A stretch of DNA of 64,000 bases from an uncultured Pelagibacteraceae bacterium (GTDB lineage: Bacteria > Pseudomonadota > Alphaproteobacteria > Pelagibacterales > Pelagibacteraceae): contig CACHWQ010000001.1 of the NCBI GenBank assembly GCA_902583645.1, forward strand, positions 31,966-95,965, in the 5' to 3' direction. Below, piece after piece: positions 47,960 to 57,778 of this stretch. The position numbers and the translations under genes are program-made. The notes under the pieces are model-generated. The model made no database searches. It saw only the letters and a list, made by a program, of their open reading frames with translations, and was not told the DNA's origin. Each line of letters begins with the position of its first letter. Positions within the stretch are counted from its first letter, which is position 1.

Positions 47960-50900
47960 TTAACTTACTTCTTTTACCATTGATTTTGAAGAAATAGGAT
48001 TTTCTAATTTATCCAACATCTCTTTAGGACAAACTTGTAGGAAATTAGTTAATTCATTTTCGAAGTTGTTTAAGATATTTTTTGAAATTTCAGATCCAGT
48101 ATATTTCACATGCTCTTTAATTAACGATTTTAAATAATTTTTCCAGTAATCTGTTTCTGGAATTTGCCATACCACTGTTTCAGAATTAACTTTTTTACTA
48201 AATAATTTATTCTTGTCATAGACAAAACCCATTCCCCCTGTCATGCCTGCAGCAAAATTATCACCTACGTCACCTAAAATTACAACGGTTCCACCAGTCA
48301 TATACTCACAACCATTGGAGTCACATCCTTCAATTACAGAAATTGCTCCAGAATTTCTAACTGCAAATCTTTCTCCTGCTTTACCGGAAGCATACAATTT
48401 ACCAGAGGTAGCTCCATATAATACAGTATTTCCTATAATGGTGTTTTCATAAGACTTTAAGTTGCTCTCATCAGAAAGTTTAATTGAGACTATTGCTCCA
48501 GATAAACCCTTGCCAACATAATCATTTGCATCACCTTGCAAATTTAAAGTTAAGCCTTTTCCTCCAAATGCTCCAAAGGATTGTCCAGCAGATCCAGCAA
48601 AATTCAGATTTAAGAAATCATCTTCTAACTTTTCATAACCAAACTTTTTATATAAATTATGAGAAATTCTTGTACCTACAGCCCTATTGGTATTTTTAAT
48701 TTTAAATACTTCGTCTATTTTCTCATTTTTATGAATTTTCTTTTCAATTGATGGCCATATTTCTTGATCAAGAGTATCAGGAACAAAATTTATTAGTTGA
48801 TTTTCGCAATAACGTTTATTTTTTCCACTATCTGCTTGAACAAACAAAGGGTTTAAATCCAAATCATCTAAATTTGGTGATCCTTTGCTTACTTGTCTCA
48901 ACAAATCAGTTCTTCCAATTATTTCATTAATCGATTTAAAGCCTAATTCAGCTAAAATCTCTCGGACCTCATTAGCTATAAAAGTAAACAAATTTACTAC
49001 TTTGTCAGGCGTACCACTAAATTTTTCTCTTAATTTGTCATCCTGAGTGCAAACACCTACCGGACAAGTATTAGAATGACATTGACGTACCATGATACAA
49101 CCCATTGCCACCAAAGCAGTAGTTGCTACGCCATATTCCTCAGCTCCCATCATGGCTGCAATTACAATATCTTTTCCAGTTTTAATTCCTCCATCAGTTC
49201 TTAATGTTACCGTGTCTCTCAAATTATTTAGTGTTAATACCTGATTAGCTTCAGTTAATCCCATTTCCCATGGTATTCCTACGTATTTAACACTTGTTTG
49301 CGGAGATGCTCCAGTACCTCCATTGTGACCAGAAATTAAAATTATATCAGCTTTTGCTTTAGCTACACCGGCTGCGATTGTTCCTATTCCTGATGATGCT
49401 ACGAGTTTTACACCAACTCTTGCTTTCGGATTAATTTGTTTTAAATCATAAATTAATTGCGCGAGATCTTCAATTGAATAAATATCATGGTGTGGTGGAG
49501 GAGAAATCAAGGTTACACCTGGAGTCGAATGTCTCAATCTTGCTATTTCTTTTGATACTTTAAATCCTGGTAATTGACCTCCCTCTCCTGGTTTAGCACC
49601 CTGGGCAATTTTGATCTCAATTTCGTTACAATTATTTAAGTAATTTATTGTTACACCAAATCTTGCAGAAGCTATTTGTTTTACTCTAGAGTTCGCACTA
49701 TCTCCATTATCCATTTTTTTAAATCTTACCTCATCTTCGCCACCCTCACCGCTACATGAGGCACCCTTAATACGATTCATTCCTATTGCTAGCGTTTCAT
49801 GCGCTTCTTTTGACAGAGCTCCATGAGACATGCTTCCGCTTCCAAATCTTTTAAGTATATTTTCTACTGGTTCTACTTCTGAAATATCTATTGGATGTTT
49901 TAAATATCTTTTTCTAAAATCAATAAGATCTCTTAAATTTATCGGTGGCAAGTTATATATTCCTTCAGCGTACTTTTTGTAAGCTTCATATGAACCTGAA
50001 GTGACAGCGCTTTGTAATAAATGTATTAATTTACCTTGGTACTGATGTGTTTCACCATTTTTTCTGTAACGATAAATACCTCCAATAGGTAATACTTTAT
50101 CTTCATTGCTAAATGCTTTTTCATGGATTGACCTTAGTTTCTTTTCAATACCACTTAAACCAATTCCTGAAATTTTTGAAATAACTCCTGGGAAATACTC
50201 CGAAACAATTGTTCTACTTAAACCAACTGTTTCAAAGTTGCATCCTCCTCTATAAGAACTGATTACTGAGATACCCATTTTCGACATTATTTTTAGAAGT
50301 CCACTATTTACAGACTTTATATATCTACTAACACATTCCTCGTATTCAAATTTACCAAAAAGTTTTTTTTCAAATCTTTGGTATAGGCCATCTAACGCCA
50401 AATAAGGATTGACAGTGGTGGCACCTACCCCAATTAGTGTTGCAAAAGAATGAGTATCCATTGCTTCCCCTGTTTGAACATTTATTGATACATATCCCCT
50501 TAATTTATGTTTTATCAAATAAGTGTTCACTGCACCCACTGCTAACAACATAGGAACTGGCAACCTGTCATCTGATATATTTTTATCTGATAGTACTATT
50601 TGCGTTGACCCTTGTCTTACAGCAATCTCTGAATCCTTTCTTATTCTTTCTAAAACGATATCTATACTTTCTTCTTTTTTAAAAGTGCAATCTACAGATT
50701 TGATTTTTTTCTTAAAAAAATTATTAAATTTTAAGAATTGAGAGTTTGATAATATAGGACTGTTTAATACATAAATATTATCTTTAGTTAAATTATCAAA
50801 ATTTAAAATATTACCCAAATTTCCAAATCTAGTTTTTAGACTCATAACTTTATTTTCTCTTAAAGAGTCAATTGGAGGATTTGTTACTTGACTAAAATTT

Positions 50901-52465
50901 TGTCTAAAGAAGTGATATAAAGGTCTATATTTATCTGATAGCACTGCTAATGGTGTGTCATCACCCATAGAACCTGTTGCCTCTTTTGAGTCTTCTGCCA
51001 TTGGGTGTAAAATTAATTCTAAATCCTCAAGACTTACTCCAAACGCATACTGTCTTTTTTTGAGTTCGTCTCCTTTAAAAAATGGTTTTTCCTCACCCAT
51101 AGCCAATTTTTTATCTAGGTCAACAATTTGATTATTAAAATGTTTGTAATCTTTAGCTAAATAGTTTTTAATTTTTTCGTTTGTAAATAATTTGCCTTTT
51201 TCAATTCTTACTCCTATTATTTCACCAGGTCCTAATCTTCCTTTGGTTACAATTTTCTTTTCATCAATATCTATCATTCCTGTCTCTGAACCTGCAAATA
51301 AAAAATTATCTTTGGTAACAGTATATCTTAATGGTCTTAGACCATTTCTGTCGGTAGCTGCAATGACCCATTCATTATCTGTGGCTGCAATTGCTGCAGG
51401 TCCGTCCCACGGCTCCATAGTACTGTTTAGAAAATTAAACAATCTTTGATGATCTTTTGGAAGAACTTCGCTTTTTTTTGACCATGCGTCAGGTATCAAC
51501 ATAAGTTTTGCCAAAGGAGCAGGTTGTCCAGAAATATTTAATAATTCAAATACATTATCCAGAGATGCTGAGTCTGAATTTCCTGGTAAAATTACAGGTT
51601 TTAAATTTTCAACGTCCTCAAATATTTCGCTAGACATTTCTTGTTCATGAACTTTCATCCAATTTACATTTCCTTTAAGAGTATTTATTTCTCCATTGTG
51701 AGCTAAGGATCTAAAAGGTTGAGCAAGATCCCAACTTGGAGCTGTATTTGTTGAAAATCTTTGGTGAAAAATTGCATACCTTGAAACAAATCTTTCGTCT
51801 GCTAAATCAGGATAAAAATCAGATAATGCCTCTGCTAAAAACATACCTTTATAAATGATGGATTTAGAGCTGAAGGAACAAATATAAAAATTATCTAAAT
51901 GATCTTTCCTTACATTATTCTCTATTTTTCTTCTTGTCTCATAAAGTTTTATTTCTAAAGCCTTGCCTGATAATTTTTGATTGTTATGTCTAAATAGAAC
52001 TTGGGTAATTTCAGGTCTAGTTTGTTCTGCTTTTTCTCCTAAAACTTTTGTACTAACAGGAACTTGTCTCCAACCATAAATATTAAAATCATTTTGAGTC
52101 AGCTCTTTTTCAACTAATGTTCGACAACTTTCTTGAGCCTGATAATTGTTTCTTGGTAAAAATATCATACCAACACAAATTTCTGAATTATCATAGAAAT
52201 GTCCGGTTACTTCTATTTTTTCCTTGAAGAATTCTTTTGGGATTTCAACGTGAATGCCTGCTCCATCCCCAGTTTTACCATCAGCATCCACAGCACCTCT
52301 GTGCCATACTGCTTTTAAGGCTTGAATTCCATATTCAACTACTTTTCTTGATTTCTTACCTTCAGTCGATGCAACTAAACCTACTCCACATGCATCATGT
52401 TCCATATTCTTTGAATAAACATTATTTTTTTCAAGTAGTTTTTTATTTTTAAAATATCTTTTCAT
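47960..52465 (-). CDS. gltB: glutamate synthase large subunit
   Basis: 1501-aa NADPH-GOGAT alpha subunit, which makes two glutamates from glutamine and 2-oxoglutarate. The glutaminase nucleophile is Cys26 (HDACGVGLVAS) after a 25-residue leader that is probably cleaved. The central and FMN domains contain the GGEGGEDEVRF and GHNGGTGASPQTSVKY stretches. The 3Fe-4S Cys cluster is CIMVRQCHSNTCPVGVC, and a C-terminal Gly-rich beta-helix (GXXG repeats) ends the protein. Starts in the gltD stop (TAATG). Confidence 0.98.
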   Translation of the reverse strand: MKRYFKNKKLLEKNNVYSKNMEHDACGVGLVASTEGKKSRKVVEYGIQALKAVWHRGAVDADGKTGDGAGIHVEIPKEFFKEKIEVTGHFYDNSEICVGMIFLPRNNYQAQESCRTLVEKELTQNDFNIYGWRQVPVSTKVLGEKAEQTRPEITQVLFRHNNQKLSGKALEIKLYETRRKIENNVRKDHLDNFYICSFSSKSIIYKGMFLAEALSDFYPDLADERFVSRYAIFHQRFSTNTAPSWDLAQPFRSLAHNGEINTLKGNVNWMKVHEQEMSSEIFEDVENLKPVILPGNSDSASLDNVFELLNISGQPAPLAKLMLIPDAWSKKSEVLPKDHQRLFNFLNSTMEPWDGPAAIAATDNEWVIAATDRNGLRPLRYTVTKDNFLFAGSETGMIDIDEKKIVTKGRLGPGEIIGVRIEKGKLFTNEKIKNYLAKDYKHFNNQIVDLDKKLAMGEEKPFFKGDELKKRQYAFGVSLEDLELILHPMAEDSKEATGSMGDDTPLAVLSDKYRPLYHFFRQNFSQVTNPPIDSLRENKVMSLKTRFGNLGNILNFDNLTKDNIYVLNSPILSNSQFLKFNNFFKKKIKSVDCTFKKEESIDIVLERIRKDSEIAVRQGSTQIVLSDKNISDDRLPVPMLLAVGAVNTYLIKHKLRGYVSINVQTGEAMDTHSFATLIGVGATTVNPYLALDGLYQRFEKKLFGKFEYEECVSRYIKSVNSGLLKIMSKMGISVISSYRGGCNFETVGLSRTIVSEYFPGVISKISGIGLSGIEKKLRSIHEKAFSNEDKVLPIGGIYRYRKNGETHQYQGKLIHLLQSAVTSGSYEAYKKYAEGIYNLPPINLRDLIDFRKRYLKHPIDISEVEPVENILKRFGSGSMSHGALSKEAHETLAIGMNRIKGASCSGEGGEDEVRFKKMDNGDSANSRVKQIASARFGVTINYLNNCNEIEIKIAQGAKPGEGGQLPGFKVSKEIARLRHSTPGVTLISPPPHHDIYSIEDLAQLIYDLKQINPKARVGVKLVASSGIGTIAAGVAKAKADIILISGHNGGTGASPQTSVKYVGIPWEMGLTEANQVLTLNNLRDTVTLRTDGGIKTGKDIVIAAMMGAEEYGVATTALVAMGCIMVRQCHSNTCPVGVCTQDDKLREKFSGTPDKVVNLFTFIANEVREILAELGFKSINEIIGRTDLLRQVSKGSPNLDDLDLNPLFVQADSGKNKRYCENQLINFVPDTLDQEIWPSIEKKIHKNEKIDEVFKIKNTNRAVGTRISHNLYKKFGYEKLEDDFLNLNFAGSAGQSFGAFGGKGLTLNLQGDANDYVGKGLSGAIVSIKLSDESNLKSYENTIIGNTVLYGATSGKLYASGKAGERFAVRNSGAISVIEGCDSNGCEYMTGGTVVILGDVGDNFAAGMTGGMGFVYDKNKLFSKKVNSETVVWQIPETDYWKNYLKSLIKEHVKYTGSEISKNILNNFENELTNFLQVCPKEMLDKLENPISSKSMVKEVS

Positions 52466-53904
52466 TATGCAACTTTGATTTTTGAAATTTCCTTTTGTTT
52501 TAAATATTTAATAATTGATTCAGCAGCATCTCTTCCATCTTTAATAGCCCACACTACTAAAGATGCTCCCCTCACAATATCACCTGCTGCAAAAACTCCT
52601 GGAACATTAGTTTCTAAAGTTGCAAAATCAGTTTTAATTGTTCCCCATTTTGAAACTTGAAGATTATTATTATCAAAAAGTTTTGGAAGATCTTCTGGGT
52701 CAAATCCTAATGATTTTATAACCATATCAGCATCTAAATTAAAGCTGCCATCATTCTGTATCTCGGGTTTTCTTCTTCCAGTATCATCTGGTTCACCTAG
52801 CTTAATTTTATTAACACTTATTTTTTCTATTTTGTTGCTTCCATGAAACTCTTTAGGGCTCGATAACCATACAAACTCTACACCCTCTTCCTCAGCGTTA
52901 GCAACTTCTCTAGAGGATCCTGGCATATTTTCTTTGTCTCTTCTATATAAACACTTTACAGATTTTGCATTCTGTCTAACAGCAGTTCGAACACAGTCCA
53001 TTGCTGTATCACCGCCTCCAATGACAACTATATTTTTTCCCTCAGCATTTAAAGTACCATCATCAAATTTTTCAACTTTGTCACCTAAACCTTTTTTGTT
53101 TGAAGCGGTTAAAAATTCCATGGCAGGAAAAATATTATTTAAATCACTACCAGGAATATTTATTTCTCGAGGTTTATAAACTCCAGTAGCAATTAATATT
53201 GCATCATGCTTTTCCCTTAATTGATCTAGAGTTGCATCCTTACCAACTTCAAAATTTTGGACAAAATTTATTCCACTTTTTTTAAGAAGCTCTGTACGTC
53301 TTTCAACTACAAATTTTTCTAATTTAAAATTTGGTATTCCATAAATTAATAATCCACCAGCTCTATCATAACGATCATATATTGTTACTTGATATCCTAA
53401 CTTTCTTAGTTGCTCACCGCATGCTAAACCTGCGGGGCCTGATCCAACAATTCCAACACTTTGTTCTAACTCAGATTTTACATTTATAGGTTTAACCCAT
53501 CCATTTGCCCAGGCATTTTCTGTTATAAATTTTTCTACTGAGCCTATTGTTACTGTGCCGTGTCCAGATTGTTCTATAACGCAATTCCCTTCACACAACC
53601 TATCCTGAGGACATATTCTTCCACAGACTTCTGGCATATTATTTGTACTTTGTGATAATTGATATGCCTCTTCCAATCTTCCTTCTGCAGTGAGTTTTAG
53701 CCAATCTGGGATATTATTGCTTAACGGACAATGAACCTGGCAAAAAGGAACTCCACATTGAGAACACCTGCTTGATTGCTCTTTTGCCTTATTGCTTATA
53801 AACTCATCATATATCTCATTAAAGTCATCTTTTCTTAAATCGACTTCTCTTTTAGGTGGATTTTGCTGACCTATTTTAACAAATTTAAGCATTTTATCTG
53901 GCAT
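52465..53904 (-). CDS. gltD: glutamate synthase small subunit
   Basis: 479-aa GOGAT beta subunit that passes electrons from NADPH to gltB. N-terminal Fe-S Cys set: RCSQCGVPFCQVHCPLSNNIPDWL and CGRICPQDRLCEGNC. FAD motif GSGPAGLACGEQLRKLG, NADPH motif GGGDTAMDCVRTAVRQ and the FAD-side GVFAAGDIVRGASLVVWAI. It shares one base with gltB. The 175-bp gap to uppP includes an inverted repeat (53972-54005). Confidence 0.97.
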   Translation of the reverse strand: MPDKMLKFVKIGQQNPPKREVDLRKDDFNEIYDEFISNKAKEQSSRCSQCGVPFCQVHCPLSNNIPDWLKLTAEGRLEEAYQLSQSTNNMPEVCGRICPQDRLCEGNCVIEQSGHGTVTIGSVEKFITENAWANGWVKPINVKSELEQSVGIVGSGPAGLACGEQLRKLGYQVTIYDRYDRAGGLLIYGIPNFKLEKFVVERRTELLKKSGINFVQNFEVGKDATLDQLREKHDAILIATGVYKPREINIPGSDLNNIFPAMEFLTASNKKGLGDKVEKFDDGTLNAEGKNIVVIGGGDTAMDCVRTAVRQNAKSVKCLYRRDKENMPGSSREVANAEEEGVEFVWLSSPKEFHGSNKIEKISVNKIKLGEPDDTGRRKPEIQNDGSFNLDADMVIKSLGFDPEDLPKLFDNNNLQVSKWGTIKTDFATLETNVPGVFAAGDIVRGASLVVWAIKDGRDAAESIIKYLKQKEISKIKVA

Positions 53905-53971
53905 AATTTGATGGCTTATATACTAACATAAACTATTTATAAACGTTAAATAGGACAGCATGTTTTACCTA

Positions 53972-54005
53972 TTTTATCAAAAAAACTTCATATTTATTGA
54001 TAAAA
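53972..54005. promoter_or_regulatory. inverted repeat between gltD and uppP
   Basis: TTTTATCA and TGATAAAA separated by 18 bp form an 8-bp inverted repeat in the divergent gltD/uppP region. It could be an operator or an RNA hairpin in a leader. No regulator can be named. Confidence 0.3.
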
Positions 54006-54079
54006 TTCGTTTTTTGCATACCACATATTTGCTCAAGTTATTGCTTCATTTCAAGAATATATAGAATACAAGAAATTTA

Positions 54080-54850
54080 ATGTTTTTTGATTTTTTTGAG
54101 ATTTTTCTACTTTCAGCAATTCAGGGTATATCTGAATTTATTCCTGTGAGTTCATCAGCTCATTTATTTCTAATTTCTGATATCTATAATTTTAATGTCC
54201 AATCTTTGCTTACAGATATAGGCTTACATTTAGGTTCGTTATTAGCGATAATTACTTACTTTCACTCAGATTTAAGAAATATTTTTAAAAACAAAAATTT
54301 ACTTTTCCTAATGATATTTGGTTCAGTGCCAGTTATTATTATTGGAGCAATACTTTACCAGACAAATTTAATCTCATATTTAAGAAATATTGAAATTATA
54401 GCTTGGACAACATTAATTTTTGCAATTTTATTATATTTTGCTGATAAAGTTAAGGTAGATAAAAAATTAAATGCAAAAAAATTAGATTTAAAGACTATTT
54501 TCATAATTGGTTGCTTTCAAATATTAGCTCTTGTTCCAGGTGTAAGTAGATCTGGTATTGTTATAACAGCAGGTAGATTTCTAAGGTTTGATAGATATGA
54601 CTCTACAAAAATTTCATTTTATCTTTCTATTCCAGTAATTGCTGGAGCTAGTTTTCTTGGATTAAAAGATTTATATAAAGAAACTGTAGATTTCAACGCT
54701 ATAATTTTATTCACTGTGCTCCTTTCTTATTTGTTTTCGTATTTTACAATTAAATACTTTTTAATATTTATTAAAAAGTTTGATCTTAAATTTTTTGTCG
54801 TTTACAGAATTTTGTTATCTATTTTACTATTTAGTATTGTTTATTTTTGA
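54080..54850 (+). CDS. uppP: undecaprenyl-diphosphatase
   Basis: 256-aa polytopic membrane phosphatase that recycles the C55 lipid carrier for peptidoglycan and surface glycans. Signature motifs SAIQGISEFIPVSSSAHL (residues about 12-29) and LVPGVSRSGIVITAGRFLRFDRY. Seven to eight hydrophobic segments. Its 3' end overlaps the convergent EamA gene by 24 bp. Confidence 0.95.
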   Translation: MFFDFFEIFLLSAIQGISEFIPVSSSAHLFLISDIYNFNVQSLLTDIGLHLGSLLAIITYFHSDLRNIFKNKNLLFLMIFGSVPVIIIGAILYQTNLISYLRNIEIIAWTTLIFAILLYFADKVKVDKKLNAKKLDLKTIFIIGCFQILALVPGVSRSGIVITAGRFLRFDRYDSTKISFYLSIPVIAGASFLGLKDLYKETVDFNAIILFTVLLSYLFSYFTIKYFLIFIKKFDLKFFVVYRILLSILLFSIVYF

Positions 54851-55723
54851 TGTCGGTAAAATTTGGGATAATATCACTGCAAATAAAATTAAAAAACATC
54901 CAATTATATTATTAAATTTCAAAAATTGATCCAAGATTATCCATCCAGCTATAGCTGCAAAAACACCCTCTAGAGAATAAATAATAGCAGCAGGAGCCTC
55001 TTCAATATTTTTTTGTGCATACATCTGTAAAGTAAATGCAATACCACCTGATAATGCTCCCGCATACAATATAGAGCTTAGCTCGAGCAATATGTTCGAT
55101 AAAATTACTTCTTCAAATATAAATGCGAAAAAAATTGATAATGAAAAAACAAATGCAGCCTGTAATGCTGCATAAAAAACTGGTATATTGAAGTTTTGCA
55201 TAAATTTGCCTGCAAAGATTATATGTAAAGCCCAAAAAATTGAACACAATATTACAAGAGCGTCACCTAACATTATTTTTGCATCAGAAAAATCTGTCAG
55301 GAGATAAACACCAACTATACAAAGTGCTATTGAAGGCCATATACTCCAATGGACTTTTTCTTTGTAGATAATGAATAAAATAATAGGCACAAAAGGCACA
55401 TAAAAAACAGTAAAAAAAGCAGCATTTGCAATATTAGTATACTGTAGTGCAGCTTGCTGTAAGAAAGTTCCTAAAAAAAGAGAAACTCCCATAAAAATTA
55501 AATATTTAAAAAACAATTTTGAATTATTTTTTATTTCTTTTTTAATCTTATTTTTTTCTATTAAAATTGCGAAAGGCAGTATTGTTAAAAAGCCAACAAA
55601 AAATCTTGAGGAATTAAAAGTCAGTGGACCTATATTATCCATTCCAGTGTCCTGAGCTATAAATGCTGTTCCCCAAATAAAAGTTGTGATTAAGGCGCAG
55701 AACATTGAAAATGATTTTTTCAT
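54827..55723 (-). CDS. EamA/DMT-family transporter
   Basis: 298-aa inner-membrane protein with about ten TM helices in two EamA repeats. Seen: TFIWGTAFIAQDTGMDNIGPLTFNSSRFFVGFL (first repeat start), QQAALQYTNIANAAFFTVFYVPFVPII, and second-repeat ALHIIFAGKFM and SLEGVFAAIAGWIILDQ. DMT transporters move amino acids, nucleotides or other metabolites; the substrate here is unknown. Lies 18 nt downstream of the dioxygenase gene, possibly in one operon. Confidence 0.92.
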   Translation of the reverse strand: MKKSFSMFCALITTFIWGTAFIAQDTGMDNIGPLTFNSSRFFVGFLTILPFAILIEKNKIKKEIKNNSKLFFKYLIFMGVSLFLGTFLQQAALQYTNIANAAFFTVFYVPFVPIILFIIYKEKVHWSIWPSIALCIVGVYLLTDFSDAKIMLGDALVILCSIFWALHIIFAGKFMQNFNIPVFYAALQAAFVFSLSIFFAFIFEEVILSNILLELSSILYAGALSGGIAFTLQMYAQKNIEEAPAAIIYSLEGVFAAIAGWIILDQFLKFNNIIGCFLILFAVILSQILPTSKINNTK

Positions 55724-55741
55724 TTGATTAAAAAATTAAGA

Positions 55742-56860
55742 TTAGATTAATCCATTAATTTTGCACACACTATCAAAGTCTTCCTTGTTTATGTAGCAGC
55801 CTTTCATTTTTCTCTTACCATTAAATGATCCTCTGCCGTGCAAAACTCTCCAATTATTGAATATCAATAGCTCACCGGGATTTAAAATATGTCTCCACTG
55901 GTATTGTTTTGAATTAGCTAAATTGTCAAACAAACTTATTGCTTCATAAAAAATTTTAGTAAGTTCTGTGTTTAATCTAAAAGGAGCTCTGTCATAATTA
56001 TTAAAACTAATTTGAGTTATTTGATTTTTATCATCTAATTTTATTATAGGTCTTTTAGCCTCTAAAATAACTCCGTCACCAGTATAATTTCCAGGCACCT
56101 CAATTTTTGTTAATGCATTGTATAGTACATTATTTTTCGCCTTGATAGTTTCTGCAATCTTGAGTCCATCAACCATAATCGAATCTCCACCTCTTGCATC
56201 ATATTCACAACACAAAAGTAGTTGTAGGCCCGGAGCATCATTGCTATATGTTGAGTCTGTGTGTGGTCTTAATTCCTCGTTAGTATATGCACTATCAGCC
56301 ATGTCAGCATTTGACTCAAAACTCCATAAACCTCCAAAAATTGAATTTCTAACATAACCAATTTTATTTGCTAAAAACTCAACTGAGGACATATCTTTTT
56401 GACAATCTTTTATCACTGCAAATCCAAAAGAATGCAATTTTGTTAGTAAATTTTTAAAACCTTCAACACTCATAATATTTTTATAATTTATAAATATATC
56501 CTTTTTAATTTCTTTATTTTCCCAAATTTTAATTTGATTTTTATCATATGAATAATTTTTAGAGTTTTTGTATAAAAATTCTGATGAATATTGAATATTA
56601 TTAGAGTTATCAGACCAAATAATATCAATGTATTCACCTTCATTAGAAACGTTTGCATTTTTAATTTTTATTTTTGGATTTAATTTCGCAGTAAACGTTT
56701 TTCTTTGATTGCTTCGTTCATCCCAATTGCTTTCGTCTTTTGCATGATCTCTTAGCCATATATTAGGAAAAATATCCTCGGATTTGTTTGAAAAAAATAC
56801 TTTGAGTCCTTCGTTCAAGACTTCAATTTTATCGACATAATTAGATCTATTTTTGGTCAT
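55742..56860 (-). CDS. gamma-butyrobetaine-hydroxylase-like Fe(II)/2-oxoglutarate dioxygenase
   Basis: 372-aa oxygenase. The N-terminal small domain has the IWLRDHAKDESNWDERSNQRKTF pattern (conserved W-L-R-D) of BBOX/trimethyllysine dioxygenases. The catalytic TauD-like domain carries the iron ligands LRPHTDSTY (HxD, residues about 201-206) and distal His in WRVLHGRGSF. It probably hydroxylates a quaternary-amine or similar substrate. The EamA transporter next door might import or export that compound; this is inference. Confidence 0.9.
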   Translation of the reverse strand: MTKNRSNYVDKIEVLNEGLKVFFSNKSEDIFPNIWLRDHAKDESNWDERSNQRKTFTAKLNPKIKIKNANVSNEGEYIDIIWSDNSNNIQYSSEFLYKNSKNYSYDKNQIKIWENKEIKKDIFINYKNIMSVEGFKNLLTKLHSFGFAVIKDCQKDMSSVEFLANKIGYVRNSIFGGLWSFESNADMADSAYTNEELRPHTDSTYSNDAPGLQLLLCCEYDARGGDSIMVDGLKIAETIKAKNNVLYNALTKIEVPGNYTGDGVILEAKRPIIKLDDKNQITQISFNNYDRAPFRLNTELTKIFYEAISLFDNLANSKQYQWRHILNPGELLIFNNWRVLHGRGSFNGKRKMKGCYINKEDFDSVCKINGLI

Positions 56861-56881
56861 TTTTCAATGTAAAATTATATC

Positions 56882-56998
56882 ATGATATTAAAAATGTTTA
56901 ATAGAATAATACTCTTGAATAAAGACCAAAATTTGGATGGTAGATTTTGGATACAATCCTCATTATTAAAAAAATACTTAACATCTTTAAAATATTAA
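56882..56998 (+). other. weak 38-codon ORF and hairpin upstream of tRNA-Arg
   Basis: An open frame from ATG 56882 to TAA 56998 would encode 38 aa of mixed composition, in the gap between the divergent dioxygenase gene and tRNA-Arg. Inside it, CCAAAAT (56926-56932) and ATTTTGG (56944-56950) form a 7-bp hairpin. No Shine-Dalgarno or neighbour coupling is seen, so it may be neither gene nor RNA. Confidence 0.15.
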
Positions 56999-57034
56999 AT
57001 ATTTATATATATTTTAAAAAAAAAATGTTAACTT

Positions 57035-57111
57035 GCGCCTGTAGCTCAATTGGATAGAGCGCTTGGCTACGGACCAGGAGGTTCTGGGTTCAACTCCTAG
57101 CAGGCGCACCA
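57035..57111 (+). tRNA. tRNA-Arg (ACG)
   Basis: Cloverleaf GCGCCTG/CAGGCGC acceptor, D stem GCTC/GAGC, anticodon stem CTTGG/CCAGG with loop CTACGGA (anticodon ACG, whose A34 is normally deaminated to inosine), T stem CTGGG/CCTAG, A73 and encoded CCA. Upstream is only AT-rich DNA. An 11-nt gap separates it from a 27-codon ORF. Confidence 0.95.
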
Positions 57112-57122
57112 AAAGATTAAAT

Positions 57123-57206
57123 ATGAAAATATCTTTACAAAAATCTGTTTTTTTATTTTTTTTTATCGTTTTGCTATTCTTATTATTAACTACTTTTATA
57201 ATTTAA
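57123..57206 (+). CDS. candidate 27-aa single-span membrane peptide
   Basis: 27-codon ORF between tRNA-Arg and the thioesterase gene. The product is MKISLQKS followed by about 19 Phe/Leu/Ile/Val/Thr residues, a textbook single transmembrane helix. It ends 3 nt before the thioesterase ATG and starts 11 nt after tRNA-Arg, so it would be the first ORF of the transcript. No clear Shine-Dalgarno. T-rich DNA readily encodes hydrophobic runs, so the evidence is positional and modest. Confidence 0.4.
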   Translation: MKISLQKSVFLFFFIVLLFLLLTTFII

Positions 57207-57209
57207 TTT

Positions 57210-57623
57210 ATGTCAGATAATTTTGAACAAATAAGCACTAAATCTGGTTTTATGAAACACAATGGTGGATTGTTGGTAAAAAAAGTATCTGAAAATGAAT
57301 TCCAATTTAAAGCTAAAGTCACTTCAAATCACCTCAATAGAGCTGGAATAACTCATGGTGGATATATAGCTTCAATAATTGATGCTGGTTGTGGTTCGGC
57401 AGCACATAGATCAGTCGAAAATATTCCGTGTGTTACGATATCTTTAGATATTAAATTTATAGCTCCAACGAAAGATGGGGATGAAATTTTAGGTAAAGCA
57501 ACTATTTCAAAAAAAACAAAATCAATGATTTTTTTAATTTGTAATTTAGAATGTGATGGCAAAGTAACAGCCACAGCCTCGGGAGTATGGAAAATTTTGA
57601 GGAATAAATCCTTTCCTAAGTAA
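57210..57623 (+). CDS. PaaI-family hotdog thioesterase
   Basis: 137-aa hotdog-fold acyl-CoA thioesterase. Seen: HLNRAGITHGGYIASIIDAGCGSAAHR (the HGG-type active-site region with the helix carrying the catalytic acid) and VTISLDIKFIAPTKDGDEILGKATI. Such enzymes hydrolyse short- or aryl-acyl-CoAs. Full length. A weak hairpin plus T-run (57700-57721) follows. Confidence 0.92.
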   Translation: MSDNFEQISTKSGFMKHNGGLLVKKVSENEFQFKAKVTSNHLNRAGITHGGYIASIIDAGCGSAAHRSVENIPCVTISLDIKFIAPTKDGDEILGKATISKKTKSMIFLICNLECDGKVTATASGVWKILRNKSFPK

Positions 57624-57699
57624 GGGTAGCTATTAATTTTAATTCTGCTAAAATAATTTTTATAAATTCTTAAAATGAGAACTTTTTATAGACCGATTC

Positions 57700-57721
57700 G
57701 GACTTGTTTTAGTCCATTTTT
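57700..57721 (+). terminator. weak intrinsic terminator after the thioesterase gene
   Basis: Hairpin GGACT-TGTTTT-AGTCC (5 bp) followed by A and five T. Short stem, so low confidence; fits the end of the tRNA-Arg/thioesterase unit. Confidence 0.3.
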
Positions 57722-57778
57722 GTTCTAAAGAGGTAACAACATATAGTAGTCAATTACAATCATATACAAATTATAGAA

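Noticed and set aside
53905..54079. Riboswitch or glutamine-responsive RNA upstream of gltD
   Set aside because: Only one short inverted repeat is present; no conserved riboswitch core could be recognised.
57674..57727. 17-codon ORF before the helicase gene
   Set aside because: Very short, no ribosome-binding site, and overlaps a hairpin/T-run better read as a weak terminator.
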